Shown here in pieces: positions 26,533 through 34,740 of a stretch of DNA of 64,000 nt. The stretch covers positions 1 to 64,000 of the forward strand of contig JARGPA010000006.1 of NCBI GenBank assembly GCA_029213305.1, in the 5' to 3' direction. This DNA is from Phycisphaerales bacterium. GTDB taxonomy: Bacteria; Planctomycetota; Phycisphaerae; Phycisphaerales; UBA1924. Made by a program: the position numbers and the translations under genes. Within the stretch, counting starts at the first letter, position 1, and every line of letters begins with the position of its first letter. The notes below the pieces were generated by a model. The model saw only the letters and a program-made list of their open reading frames with translations, did not search any database and was not told the origin of the DNA.

Positions 26533-27042
26533 TCACGAAAATTCACTGAATCCTTTACAGTCCAATCGTTGAACGCCGTCATTGCTATAGACGATCCACT
26601 CGATGTCAATTGCTCTCGCCATCTTCTGGCATGCATCCATCTCTCGTTCATCAAGGCAAGCAGATTGGCGATCGCCATTTACGATGCGTCGAACTCCAAC
26701 CTGGAGCAATCGTCGAAAGCAGGCCACGCAAGGAGTGCCAGTTACATATGCAGTGGCGCCTCGAAGATCACATCGAGCAAAGGCAACTGCGTTGTCTTCT
26801 GCATGAATAAACCAATCGTATTTGTTAGGACGGTCAAGCTGAACCAAATCATGAGGAAGACCAGACACCGGGCCGTTGTATCCTGTGCTCAACACACGAC
26901 GCCCGGAATCGACGAGGACACATCCGTGCTTTGTATTCGGATCGGGTGATCTTCTACTTATTTGTTCTGCGAGATCAAGAAAATATTGATCCCAATCAGG
27001 GCGTTGCTCAGAGCTCAGTTGGTCGTTAGCAGAGATAGTCAT
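26533..27042 (-). CDS. dCMP deaminase-family protein
   Basis: About 169 residues from ATG 27042; an in-frame GTG at 27063 is the alternative and neither has a strong ribosome site. It has the zinc-dependent deaminase signature: HAED (H80, E82) and TPCVAC (C105, C108), with the substrate-loop segment STGYNGPVSGLPH that marks deoxycytidylate deaminases and ComEB-like proteins. dCMP to dUMP conversion would feed dTMP synthesis. Convergent with the upstream gene; a TGATTACA...TGTAATCA dyad at its 3' end may help termination. The flanking 27043-27371 stretch carries only a terminator. Confidence 0.85.
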   Translation of the reverse strand: MTISANDQLSSEQRPDWDQYFLDLAEQISRRSPDPNTKHGCVLVDSGRRVLSTGYNGPVSGLPHDLVQLDRPNKYDWFIHAEDNAVAFARCDLRGATAYVTGTPCVACFRRLLQVGVRRIVNGDRQSACLDEREMDACQKMARAIDIEWIVYSNDGVQRLDCKGFSEFS

Positions 27043-27316
27043 GATCTTGCAATCTACTTTCACAGAGAGTTATTGTCACAATAGTAGGGTGCAAAGATTG
27101 AGTGTGCTTGAATCATTGATGGTAGTAACACTGTTTGAGATTTGATCATGTTGAGATGAGTATCTCAATGTGACTCAAGTTCAAGATGATCGAGTGAGGA
27201 GATGATAATAAACCTGTATCCTACTTGGATTCGATAGGTTTTTGAGTTCGATCTGGAGCTACGAATCAGACTCAAGAGTTGTGTTATCTGGAACTATTGA
27301 AAACCCAGGTATAAAA

Positions 27317-27343
27317 AACGCTCTCAAAAAATTTGAGAGCGTT
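27317..27343 (-). terminator. Terminator of the three-gene secreted operon
   Basis: AACGCTCTCAAA and TTTGAGAGCGTT form a perfect 12-bp stem with a 3-nt loop. On the minus strand a T run follows, 29 nt after the dockerin-protein stop. Confidence 0.85.
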
Positions 27344-27371
27344 TATGTTTGTTCGATTTATCGAGCAAAGA

Positions 27372-27791
27372 CTACGGGCACCCCTGACTGAAAGCCGCGA
27401 GAAATGCGGACACATCGAAGAAGTTGAATACGCCGTCGCCTGTAAAATCAGATCCTGGATCCATCTCAATGAATCCAGTGAGATAAGCGCTGACATCGAA
27501 GAAGTTCAACACTCCATCATTGTTGAGATCTGCAAGACAATTCGATGTTGATTCAGTCCCGGGTAAGAAACCACCTGAGATTGAGTAACCTGTCGAATTG
27601 CCCATCTGTCCTGGGGCAAACAGTCCAATGGTTCCCTTGATTGTGTATTCTCCATCTGATGGATGAACCGCACCTCCGTTGCTGATTTTTGACCATGGAA
27701 TCTCATAGTCTCCGCTCATTGCTGTTGAACTCAGGGTTAAGAATATTGAAACAGCCAGAATGTTTGAGATTTTATATTTGGTAGAATTCAT
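27372..27791 (-). CDS. Small exported GC-type dockerin protein
   Basis: 139 residues: a signal peptide (ending about STAMSG), a 50-residue beta-like domain (IPWSKISNGGAVHPSDGEYT, IKGTIGLFAPGQ), then two dockerin-like units, DLNNDGVLNFFDVSAYL and DFTGDGVFNFFDVSAFL, ending SQGCP. The domain before the dockerin resembles a short segment often found with this anchor in Phycisphaerae. It starts 3 nt after the previous stop, so it is translationally coupled as the last gene of a three-gene operon. Confidence 0.85.
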   Translation of the reverse strand: MNSTKYKISNILAVSIFLTLSSTAMSGDYEIPWSKISNGGAVHPSDGEYTIKGTIGLFAPGQMGNSTGYSISGGFLPGTESTSNCLADLNNDGVLNFFDVSAYLTGFIEMDPGSDFTGDGVFNFFDVSAFLAAFSQGCP

Positions 27792-27794
27792 TTC

Positions 27795-29516
27795 TTATTT
27801 CCCCACAATCAATGTTTGTTCATTTGGTCTTGAATGGATCAGGATCTCATTTCCAGGTCCAGGGTTTCCCCATCCGATCGCAGTATTAGCAAACGGATCA
27901 AGCCATATGCCTGGGACTGTAACAAGCTCGAGGCGCCCTTGATACGCCAAAGCGTTGGAGACTGAAGATAGAACTGTTACTGAACTGAATACGGCAGAAC
28001 CGAATTGGACTTCTAGAACACCTGCAAAGATTGAATGGATAGAGTCGCCAAATCCAATGTCGTCGAGTTTGGAAATAGATTCGACTTGTCCAGTGCCTAC
28101 AAGCCTGAAGGCTTGGCCGTTGAGGTTCTGGTCCTTGAATAGCCAGATGTCATGCCCAAGTGGAGCTCGGTATCGAATTGAATCTGCTTCATCTCCCCAG
28201 CCATCTTCTTTATCGAGATCAAGCCAGTTCTCTAAACCATAATCAAACTTGTCGAGCATGAAACTCTTATCAGGGCTCGAATCGTTCCACCCTGATTCGT
28301 CGTTATACAACTCGATCCATGTATCGCTTGATGGATCTCGTCCATCCACGGAAGAGACATTCACTGATCTGAGTTCGCCTGCACGAACAGAACCGTTGGG
28401 CCCATTGTTTTGATGTTCTGTTGTATAAAGAATGAGTTGCCCGCTCGGTGAGACATAGTACCCACCTGATGCTGCGGCATTTCCAGTTCTCGGATCGTCA
28501 AGCTTGAGTTTCCGTTCAGTCCAATAGAAGAGATTGAAACTATCACCTGAACGATTCACTTCAAACAATCCTGCTAAATGTGCGCCGTCATTATCATCTT
28601 CAGGGTCGGTGTTGTCTGTAGTTCCCATGAACAAACGACCATCGGTTTGACGGATAAAATTGAGTGTTTGCCATTTCTCCCAGTTATCTTTAACGGTTGA
28701 GGGAACATCTGCATCATCGACATGCCATATATCTTTCAATATGAGATCGAGCGCCGGATCAAAAAGATCTGAAGAGTTCGTCTCATACCATCGGATGGTT
28801 TTCGTATCTCCGCCTGAGACAGCGATAATGTATAAATCAGAAATCGGATCTTTAGTAATTCCAAACACGCCTGCTTGGTAAGGCAAAAAGAACTCGTTGA
28901 TCACTTGCGGGTTTGATGGATCAATCACATCGATCAATACGAGTGAACCTGTTTCTGAGTCATTCGGATATGATCGTTCCATTGGTACGATAAGTATATC
29001 ATCGACGAGTTGCATCCCACCCGCATGCATCCAAGCAGTCTGATTACCTGTGCCATTGAAGACCATACTCGTCTCAATAAAATCGAGAGATGAAGGTGTT
29101 GTGTCTTTGAATGACAAGTCAGGGTTAAGGATGTTTGATCGCATCCGTTCGCCATGCTTTGGTCTTGTTCCCAATCGTGCAAATACCAACTCTGCAGGAT
29201 CGTCCGAACAATCAAATCCACAAAAAACACATGATGCGCGCTGGCCGCTTCGTGAAATGATGAGATAAGGTGTGCCATCAAGTCCATAGTGTCTTACGAC
29301 ACCCTGATAATGCTTACAAAGAGTTGAGTCTTGTCCCACTCCAAGATTGATCGAAATCGGATCGGGATGATGTGCAAGAGATACAAACTCGTTGATCACA
29401 TTGTCTACGGTATATCCACCAGCGGGTGGGAGTTCAGGTTGAGCCCAACTCGCATTGCTTAACAACAAAGTTGCTGTAACGCTGAGAACTAATTGTGTGC
29501 GTAACTCTCGTTTCAT
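27795..29516 (-). CDS. Large exported protein, propeller-like, unknown function
   Basis: About 573 residues from ATG 29516, chosen for the AAGGAG upstream and the signal peptide (MKRELRTQLVLSVTATLLL...ASWA). The mature protein has LVIP-type repeats with Asp/Gly turns (VLIDVIDPSNPQVINEF, FGITKDPISDLYIIAVSGG, GRLFMGTTDNTDPEDDNDG), suggestive of an LVIVD or propeller domain, and an HxCxxC-free Cys pair (CVFCGFDCS) near residue 97. The C-terminal part holds LFKDQNLNGQAFRLV. No enzyme motif recognised. It sits 25 nt after the GIGT-motif protein and 3 nt before the dockerin protein. Confidence 0.75.
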   Translation of the reverse strand: MKRELRTQLVLSVTATLLLSNASWAQPELPPAGGYTVDNVINEFVSLAHHPDPISINLGVGQDSTLCKHYQGVVRHYGLDGTPYLIISRSGQRASCVFCGFDCSDDPAELVFARLGTRPKHGERMRSNILNPDLSFKDTTPSSLDFIETSMVFNGTGNQTAWMHAGGMQLVDDILIVPMERSYPNDSETGSLVLIDVIDPSNPQVINEFFLPYQAGVFGITKDPISDLYIIAVSGGDTKTIRWYETNSSDLFDPALDLILKDIWHVDDADVPSTVKDNWEKWQTLNFIRQTDGRLFMGTTDNTDPEDDNDGAHLAGLFEVNRSGDSFNLFYWTERKLKLDDPRTGNAAASGGYYVSPSGQLILYTTEHQNNGPNGSVRAGELRSVNVSSVDGRDPSSDTWIELYNDESGWNDSSPDKSFMLDKFDYGLENWLDLDKEDGWGDEADSIRYRAPLGHDIWLFKDQNLNGQAFRLVGTGQVESISKLDDIGFGDSIHSIFAGVLEVQFGSAVFSSVTVLSSVSNALAYQGRLELVTVPGIWLDPFANTAIGWGNPGPGNEILIHSRPNEQTLIVGK

Positions 29517-29541
29517 AACACACTCCTTTCGTGAGTCAGGT

Positions 29542-30531
29542 TTATTGAAGATTGACAAGCACGAGAACCAAGCCTTGCCCCTCATCGAGCGAGGTCATTG
29601 CTTTTCCGATTGTTGCGCCAAAGGCTCTATTCCTGTCGTCGGCCTTCATTGCGTGCCCTTGGACATCACTTGTTGTGAGCATGTCCCCGGGGATAACTGG
29701 GCCGTTTGCATCAGCATCAACAAAGCACCAAACTCGTCCCGTTAGTGCAACAGGGTACTCACCATCTGCGATGGTTCCTTTTTGTGAAAGTGTAAGTGCA
29801 GGATTGATACCATTTGCACCACTGATGATTCCTGCTACCCGATGGTTGTATGCAGTTGTGCTAAGCTCAAGTTGCCCAGGATTATCAGGGTCAATCGCGA
29901 CGACCATCCCCGGAACAACTAATGAATCGGAAACGACATCGAATGGTTCAGCAATGTCTGCTCCACCAATGAGTCGAACTCCTTCAGAGCGGATAATCCC
30001 TCTGACATCGAGCTGGTCTTGGGGGTTGTTTGTTCCGATACCAACTCTTCCATTGGGTACCCGTAGATCTTTCGGATCGGATGAGTTCCCAATTTGAACA
30101 TAGTTACTGCTGTTTTTGACACCGACAATTGTGACCGCATATGGAGCCGCTGTGATCTTTTGACGATTTCCAACAATGACTAGCTCATCATCATCGCCAT
30201 CAACTGGACGAATCTCAATTTGGAGCCAGGTTTGAGTCCCTTCCCAAGTATTGCGATTGAACTGGAGTTCAGCTTGGAACAATCCATCAATAATCTCAAC
30301 AACCTGTTCAGACTTATCAAGCTCCTGACCCTCTCCTATATCTTGGGATGTCCATACTGTGAACTTAAAGAATAAAGATTCGGAAACACGTGTTCCTTCA
30401 TTTTCCAACACTCCTTGATAAGTAAGGCTGGTACTTTGAGAACCATCTCCGCCGATTACTGCAACTGCATTCGAACTCATCGTTACCGCCGCGATAAGCA
30501 AAGAACAAGCACTTTTCTTGAATAGATTCAT
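29542..30531 (-). CDS. Exported protein with LTYQG and GIGT-NP-LDVRG modules
   Basis: 329 residues with signal peptide (ending about SNAVA). The N-terminal part (SLTYQGVLENEGTRV ... VVEIIDGLFQAELQF) matches the FTYQG domain of the protein at 4121-5737. A short GRVGIGTNNPQDQLDVRG motif follows, as found at the base of tail-spike-like and other trimeric beta proteins. The C-terminal 150 residues (AEPFDVV, PGMVVAIDP, AGIISGANGINP, GRVWCFVDAD) form a beta domain common after that motif. First gene of a three-gene operon; its start faces an ECF sigma gene 174 bp away. Confidence 0.8.
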   Translation of the reverse strand: MNLFKKSACSLLIAAVTMSSNAVAVIGGDGSQSTSLTYQGVLENEGTRVSESLFFKFTVWTSQDIGEGQELDKSEQVVEIIDGLFQAELQFNRNTWEGTQTWLQIEIRPVDGDDDELVIVGNRQKITAAPYAVTIVGVKNSSNYVQIGNSSDPKDLRVPNGRVGIGTNNPQDQLDVRGIIRSEGVRLIGGADIAEPFDVVSDSLVVPGMVVAIDPDNPGQLELSTTAYNHRVAGIISGANGINPALTLSQKGTIADGEYPVALTGRVWCFVDADANGPVIPGDMLTTSDVQGHAMKADDRNRAFGATIGKAMTSLDEGQGLVLVLVNLQ

Positions 30532-30705
30532 TTGTCGACCTTTCTAAACAGTATTTAGGTACCATCCCCCTCTCGGGACATCAATGGCACAAAAGACAGT
30601 CGAGAAACAAGTGGACAACCGGAAAGAAAAACCGAGAAGATATAAAAATATGATGTAATTCCATCTTGTCACTAGAATCTGAGTTTGATAAAATGACGCC
30701 TCTCA

Positions 30706-31281
30706 ATGTGCAATAATGAACCCAAATCAACGAAACCAGGTCCTAAATTGGATTCGACTCAGATGGGAGATAACCAAGAAATTGGCAGAGTTGTATATGA
30801 GGAACTCAGACGATTAGCATCAAGCTATTTAGGAGCAGACCAATCTCGACATACGCTCCAACCCACTGCAATCGTTCATGAGGCGTTCCTACGTCTCTCT
30901 AAAAATCACAATCTCCAAGCGGAGTCAAAGTCACATTACTTTCGGATCGCTGCAAGAACCATGCGTCATGTGCTCTGTGATTATGCTCGCGCAAAGAAAA
31001 GCGAGAAGCGAGGCGGAGATTGGAACCGAGTGACACTCTCGGGAATTGGAAAGAGCGAAAGTTCGCATGATTATGATGCTGCGGATATCAGTAGCGCGCT
31101 CGAAAAGCTTGAATCTCAATCTGCTCGTCAAGCTGAGATTGTTGAGCTTCGATTCTTCGGGGGACTAAAAGTCGAAGAGATTGCAAAGATGCTCAATGTA
31201 AGTGATAGGACCATCCGAAATGAGTGGAGAACCGCGAAAGCTTGGCTCCGTTCCGAGCTTCAAAGATTGGATTCTCTATGA
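30706..31281 (+). CDS. ECF sigma factor (planctomycete kinase-linked type)
   Basis: 191 residues: sigma region 2 (HTLQPTAIVHEAFLRL...YFRIAARTMRHVLCDYAR) and region 4 with a helix-turn-helix (AEIVELRFFGGLKVEEIAKM, SDRTIRNEWRTAKAWLRSEL). The TLQPTAIVHEA and DYARAKKSEKRGG blocks mark the family widespread in planctomycetes (TIGR02999-like). No anti-sigma factor is adjacent; instead the stop overlaps a Ser/Thr kinase gene (ATGA), so phosphorylation may control it. It is divergent from the secreted operon ending at 27372, a candidate target. Confidence 0.9.
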   Translation: MCNNEPKSTKPGPKLDSTQMGDNQEIGRVVYEELRRLASSYLGADQSRHTLQPTAIVHEAFLRLSKNHNLQAESKSHYFRIAARTMRHVLCDYARAKKSEKRGGDWNRVTLSGIGKSESSHDYDAADISSALEKLESQSARQAEIVELRFFGGLKVEEIAKMLNVSDRTIRNEWRTAKAWLRSELQRLDSL

Positions 31282-33797
31282 GCGAATCTCGCCATGAATT
31301 GATCACTCGGATATTCATTGATGCATGCGAGCTTTCTCAAGAACATCGTGAACAGTTTGTAACTGAACAATCCAAAGGAGATCAAGAAGTAATCTCGCGT
31401 GTATTGGAGATGCTTGTTGCAGACGATGATGAACATGAGAATGAGTTCTTGTCAACAGATCAATCTCACCTTTTTTCTTTACCCACAATTGCAGGTTATA
31501 AAATAATCAATGTCATCGGCGAAGGCGGCATGGGTACTGTATACGCCGCGGAACAGATTCATCCTCCGAGAAAAGTTTCTATCAAACTGATCAAACTTGG
31601 GTATCAGAGTGCCGCGATGAAAGCACGGTTCAAAAGAGAAGCTGTAATACTTGCTCGCTTGAAACATCCAGGTATTGCACAGATTTACTCAACAGGTTTC
31701 TGCGATGAGCAACTCCAACAATATCCATATATCTCAATGGAGCTCGTTGAGGGTGTGCCCTTGCTTGAGTACGCAAACTCACAAGCATTGAGCACTCAAG
31801 AGCGGATCCAGTTAGCATGTAAAGTATGCGACGCTGTAGATCATGCACACAAGCAAGGAGTCATTCATAGAGATATAAAACCATCGAATATCCTTGTTGA
31901 AGAAAGCGGACAACCAAAGGTTCTCGACTTTGGAATTGCAAGAGTTACAGATCTAGATATTCAAGCAATAACTCAACAGACAGAAGTGGGGGAGATCCTT
32001 GGGACCGCATCTTACATGAGCCCTGAGCAGGCGAGTGGTGATCCAGCAATCATCGACGCGAGAAGCGATGTCTATTCTTTGGGAGTGTTGCTCTTTGAGT
32101 TATTATCAAACAAGCTTCCCCACAATATCGAATCGCTACCAATGGTAGATGCGATACGAGTTATTCGAGATGAGGAACCGACTCGAATTGGAAAAGTAAA
32201 CACTCAATTTCGTGGGGATATAGAAACCATTATCTCGAAAGCGCTAGATCGAGATCCTTCGCGCAGATATCAAAGTGCAAAGTTACTTGGTGATGATATT
32301 TCTCGGTATCTCAACAACGAGCCAATCTTTGCTCGCAAACCGACAGTTTCTTATAGATTTAAGAAAATGGCATCAAGAAACAAGGCTCTTGTCACAGGGA
32401 TAGCCCTGATCTTCTTGATACTCTCCCTTGGTTTAATCGGTGTGAGTATCGCATTTGCACGAGAGTCAAACGCTCGTCAGAAAAGTGTTGAAGCTCTCGC
32501 TCAATCAGAGGGTGCAACTGAGTTTCTCGAAAACTTACTGGTAGGTTTAAACACAGGACAGACACAAGGGAAGGATACAGAGCTTCTCAATGAGATGTTG
32601 CTGAATGCTTCACAGACTGTTGATGAGATTGAGTTCCCAAATGTCCGCGCTGAGATGCTCAAAGTGATTGGCCGTACATTTTACATGATGTATGACTATG
32701 AACAAGCAGAGCATGCATTAACGAAAGCGCAAAGTATCTATTCAGGGCTTGGAACTGAATTCACATCTGAAATCGTCGTAGTGAATCAACTCCTTGCAAG
32801 TTCTATTAACTATCAAGGAGGCCGTGAGAAAGCACTAGAGATTTTAGAAGAATCGATGCGCCGACTTCAAGTGTATGACATTCCACATCTACGAGTAGAT
32901 ACATTGACATCTATTGCAGAGCTCAAGATGGACGTTGGAGATTGGGATGAAGCGCTCGAAGCTGTTGAGTTCGCTCGATCAGTATGCCGAGCTCATAACA
33001 TCGACATAAATCCAGGATTAGACACACTCAACGGCATGATCCTCCGGAGACTTGCTCGATTCGATGAAGCAGAGACTCTCTACAATCTTGCACTCAAAAA
33101 ACATATCGAAAACAAAGATGAACTGCAAATAGCAAGAATATACAACGCTTTGGCGGTTGTCGCATATTCAAGCAATCGTTTCGAAGTCGCAGAAGATCGT
33201 TATAGAAAAGCAATCGCAATGCGGATGCAAATTGACTCAAGACCTAATCCTGATTATGCGATATCATCATACAATTTGGGGAAGTTGCTTGTAGAACAAG
33301 AGAAGTACAGTGAAGCAGTTCAATATCTTGCCAGTTCAATAGATGTGCACATTGAGTTGTTTGGCGAAGATTATTTTGGGACCGCGTATCCGACCGCGAG
33401 TTTAGCTCGTGTCGAAGCAGAACTTGGGAACAGTGAGTCTGCGATAAATCTTATCAATTCCTCTATAAACAAGTTCAAATCACACTTCGGTGAAACGCAT
33501 CAGATCGTCGCTCGCTCACTATCTGACAAAGCAATTATCTTATCAAAGGCAGATTTGCACGACGAGGCGCAACAGTGTTTAGAGGACGCACTCGCAATGA
33601 CTCATTTACTAAAACTCGATCCAGTCACATACGATGCACCGATACGAGAACAGCTATCAAATGTGCTGATCAAACAAGGATTAGTTCAAGATGCGATCAA
33701 TTGTTTGGAAGTGGGTGTAGAGCTATATATGAACTCGGATACAGAGATGATTCAAAAGTTCGAGCAGAAAATGACAGAACTTAAGAGTCAGCTTTAA
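31278..33797 (+). CDS. Transmembrane Ser/Thr protein kinase with TPR sensor region
   Basis: About 839 residues from ATG 31278, overlapping the sigma-factor stop. A 75-residue lead-in is followed by a complete Hanks-type kinase: GEGGMGTVY (81-89), Lys103, HRDIKPSN (catalytic D199), DFGIA (D217), activation segment GTASYMSPEQ. One membrane helix (about 370-393, ALVTGIALIFLILSLGLIG) is followed by about 440 residues of TPR-like helical repeats (LEILEESMRRL, DEAETLYNLALKKH, AVQYLASSIDVH). By topology the kinase is cytoplasmic and the repeats periplasmic. It probably phosphorylates the partner sigma factor. Confidence 0.9.
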   Translation: MSESRHELITRIFIDACELSQEHREQFVTEQSKGDQEVISRVLEMLVADDDEHENEFLSTDQSHLFSLPTIAGYKIINVIGEGGMGTVYAAEQIHPPRKVSIKLIKLGYQSAAMKARFKREAVILARLKHPGIAQIYSTGFCDEQLQQYPYISMELVEGVPLLEYANSQALSTQERIQLACKVCDAVDHAHKQGVIHRDIKPSNILVEESGQPKVLDFGIARVTDLDIQAITQQTEVGEILGTASYMSPEQASGDPAIIDARSDVYSLGVLLFELLSNKLPHNIESLPMVDAIRVIRDEEPTRIGKVNTQFRGDIETIISKALDRDPSRRYQSAKLLGDDISRYLNNEPIFARKPTVSYRFKKMASRNKALVTGIALIFLILSLGLIGVSIAFARESNARQKSVEALAQSEGATEFLENLLVGLNTGQTQGKDTELLNEMLLNASQTVDEIEFPNVRAEMLKVIGRTFYMMYDYEQAEHALTKAQSIYSGLGTEFTSEIVVVNQLLASSINYQGGREKALEILEESMRRLQVYDIPHLRVDTLTSIAELKMDVGDWDEALEAVEFARSVCRAHNIDINPGLDTLNGMILRRLARFDEAETLYNLALKKHIENKDELQIARIYNALAVVAYSSNRFEVAEDRYRKAIAMRMQIDSRPNPDYAISSYNLGKLLVEQEKYSEAVQYLASSIDVHIELFGEDYFGTAYPTASLARVEAELGNSESAINLINSSINKFKSHFGETHQIVARSLSDKAIILSKADLHDEAQQCLEDALAMTHLLKLDPVTYDAPIREQLSNVLIKQGLVQDAINCLEVGVELYMNSDTEMIQKFEQKMTELKSQL

Positions 33798-33945
33798 AAA
33801 TATGTTTTAAGTGTCTTTCGGATAAAGCTTGTACTTAATGAACCAAATCTAACTCTCGCCGTATAACAATACAACACGCGTGATCTCTCGTCCTATCTCG
33901 TGCTGATTCAGGTCGCGAGGCGCGCCCAACGCATCGGAGACTCGC

Positions 33946-34563
33946 ATGTCGAAAGCTATCACTATCGCCAAGTTCACCCTCGTTTTCGTCGTAATCGCAG
34001 GCGGGTTTGCATTGATCTTTGGGACACTCATGGGAGGCGGGCTTTCTCGGAGTTACGACGAGTTAAAAGGCATTAACAATGATCCTCGATCAATCTTTGT
34101 CCAGTCAATTCTCATCGAGACCGACACAAACGACGAGCAACTTGTCGCATTGCCTGCGTTATCCACGCAAATGAGCGGGACAGAGTTCTCCAAATTGTTT
34201 GATGAGGTGTCTCGTGCTCGTTCTGGAAATGGAGCACATATAAGAACACCTGCTTTGCTTGTTCAACATTCTGAGACAGGTAGTATCTCGGTCAAACTCG
34301 GTGATCATACATTCAACACAGCAGTATCTCCCAGTGTCATTGATACCAAGCATGGACCAGTTCTTCGAGTTGCGATTCAGGTTCAACGATCAGACTTAGA
34401 CTCGGCAACTACAACACAAGAGTTGGCCTTTGAGACAGCGTATACCGCTGCACCTGGTAGTGCGATATTACTCGATCTTGCAGACTTAGGACTTGCAGGG
34501 ACACACGCAGTGCTCGCGTTACGAACAACACTTGTCGATCCTACTCCCACATCATCGAACTAA
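33946..34563 (+). CDS. Membrane-anchored hypothetical protein
   Basis: 205 residues: an N-terminal membrane helix (TLVFVVIAGGFALIFGTLMGGG) and a soluble domain of about 170 residues with alternating beta-like segments (VSPSVIDTKHGPVLRVAIQVQ) and a Gly-poor C-terminal part (AILLDLADLGLAGTHAVLALRTTL). I recognise no family. It follows the kinase by about 150 bp on the same strand and converges on the beta-helix protein gene. It may be an envelope protein under the ECF/kinase pair, by position only. Confidence 0.6.
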   Translation: MSKAITIAKFTLVFVVIAGGFALIFGTLMGGGLSRSYDELKGINNDPRSIFVQSILIETDTNDEQLVALPALSTQMSGTEFSKLFDEVSRARSGNGAHIRTPALLVQHSETGSISVKLGDHTFNTAVSPSVIDTKHGPVLRVAIQVQRSDLDSATTTQELAFETAYTAAPGSAILLDLADLGLAGTHAVLALRTTLVDPTPTSSN

Positions 34564-34740
34564 TTGCATCAATTAAAGTTGTCACAATCAACGAAGCGTT
34601 CTGCAAGGATACAGATTCATTGTGCTTTGCTTTGAGACACTCATCTAAAAAGTGGTACAACGCTCAGAATAAAAATTGCTCTGAAAGTTGTGCCATATAG
34701 ATTAAGTCGTGTTGGATATACGACTTCAAGATTACTCGAA

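Noticed and set aside
29552-30097. 181-codon open frame opposite the GIGT-motif protein
   Set aside because: Low-complexity Ser/Pro-rich translation, no ribosome site, and fully inside a supported gene.
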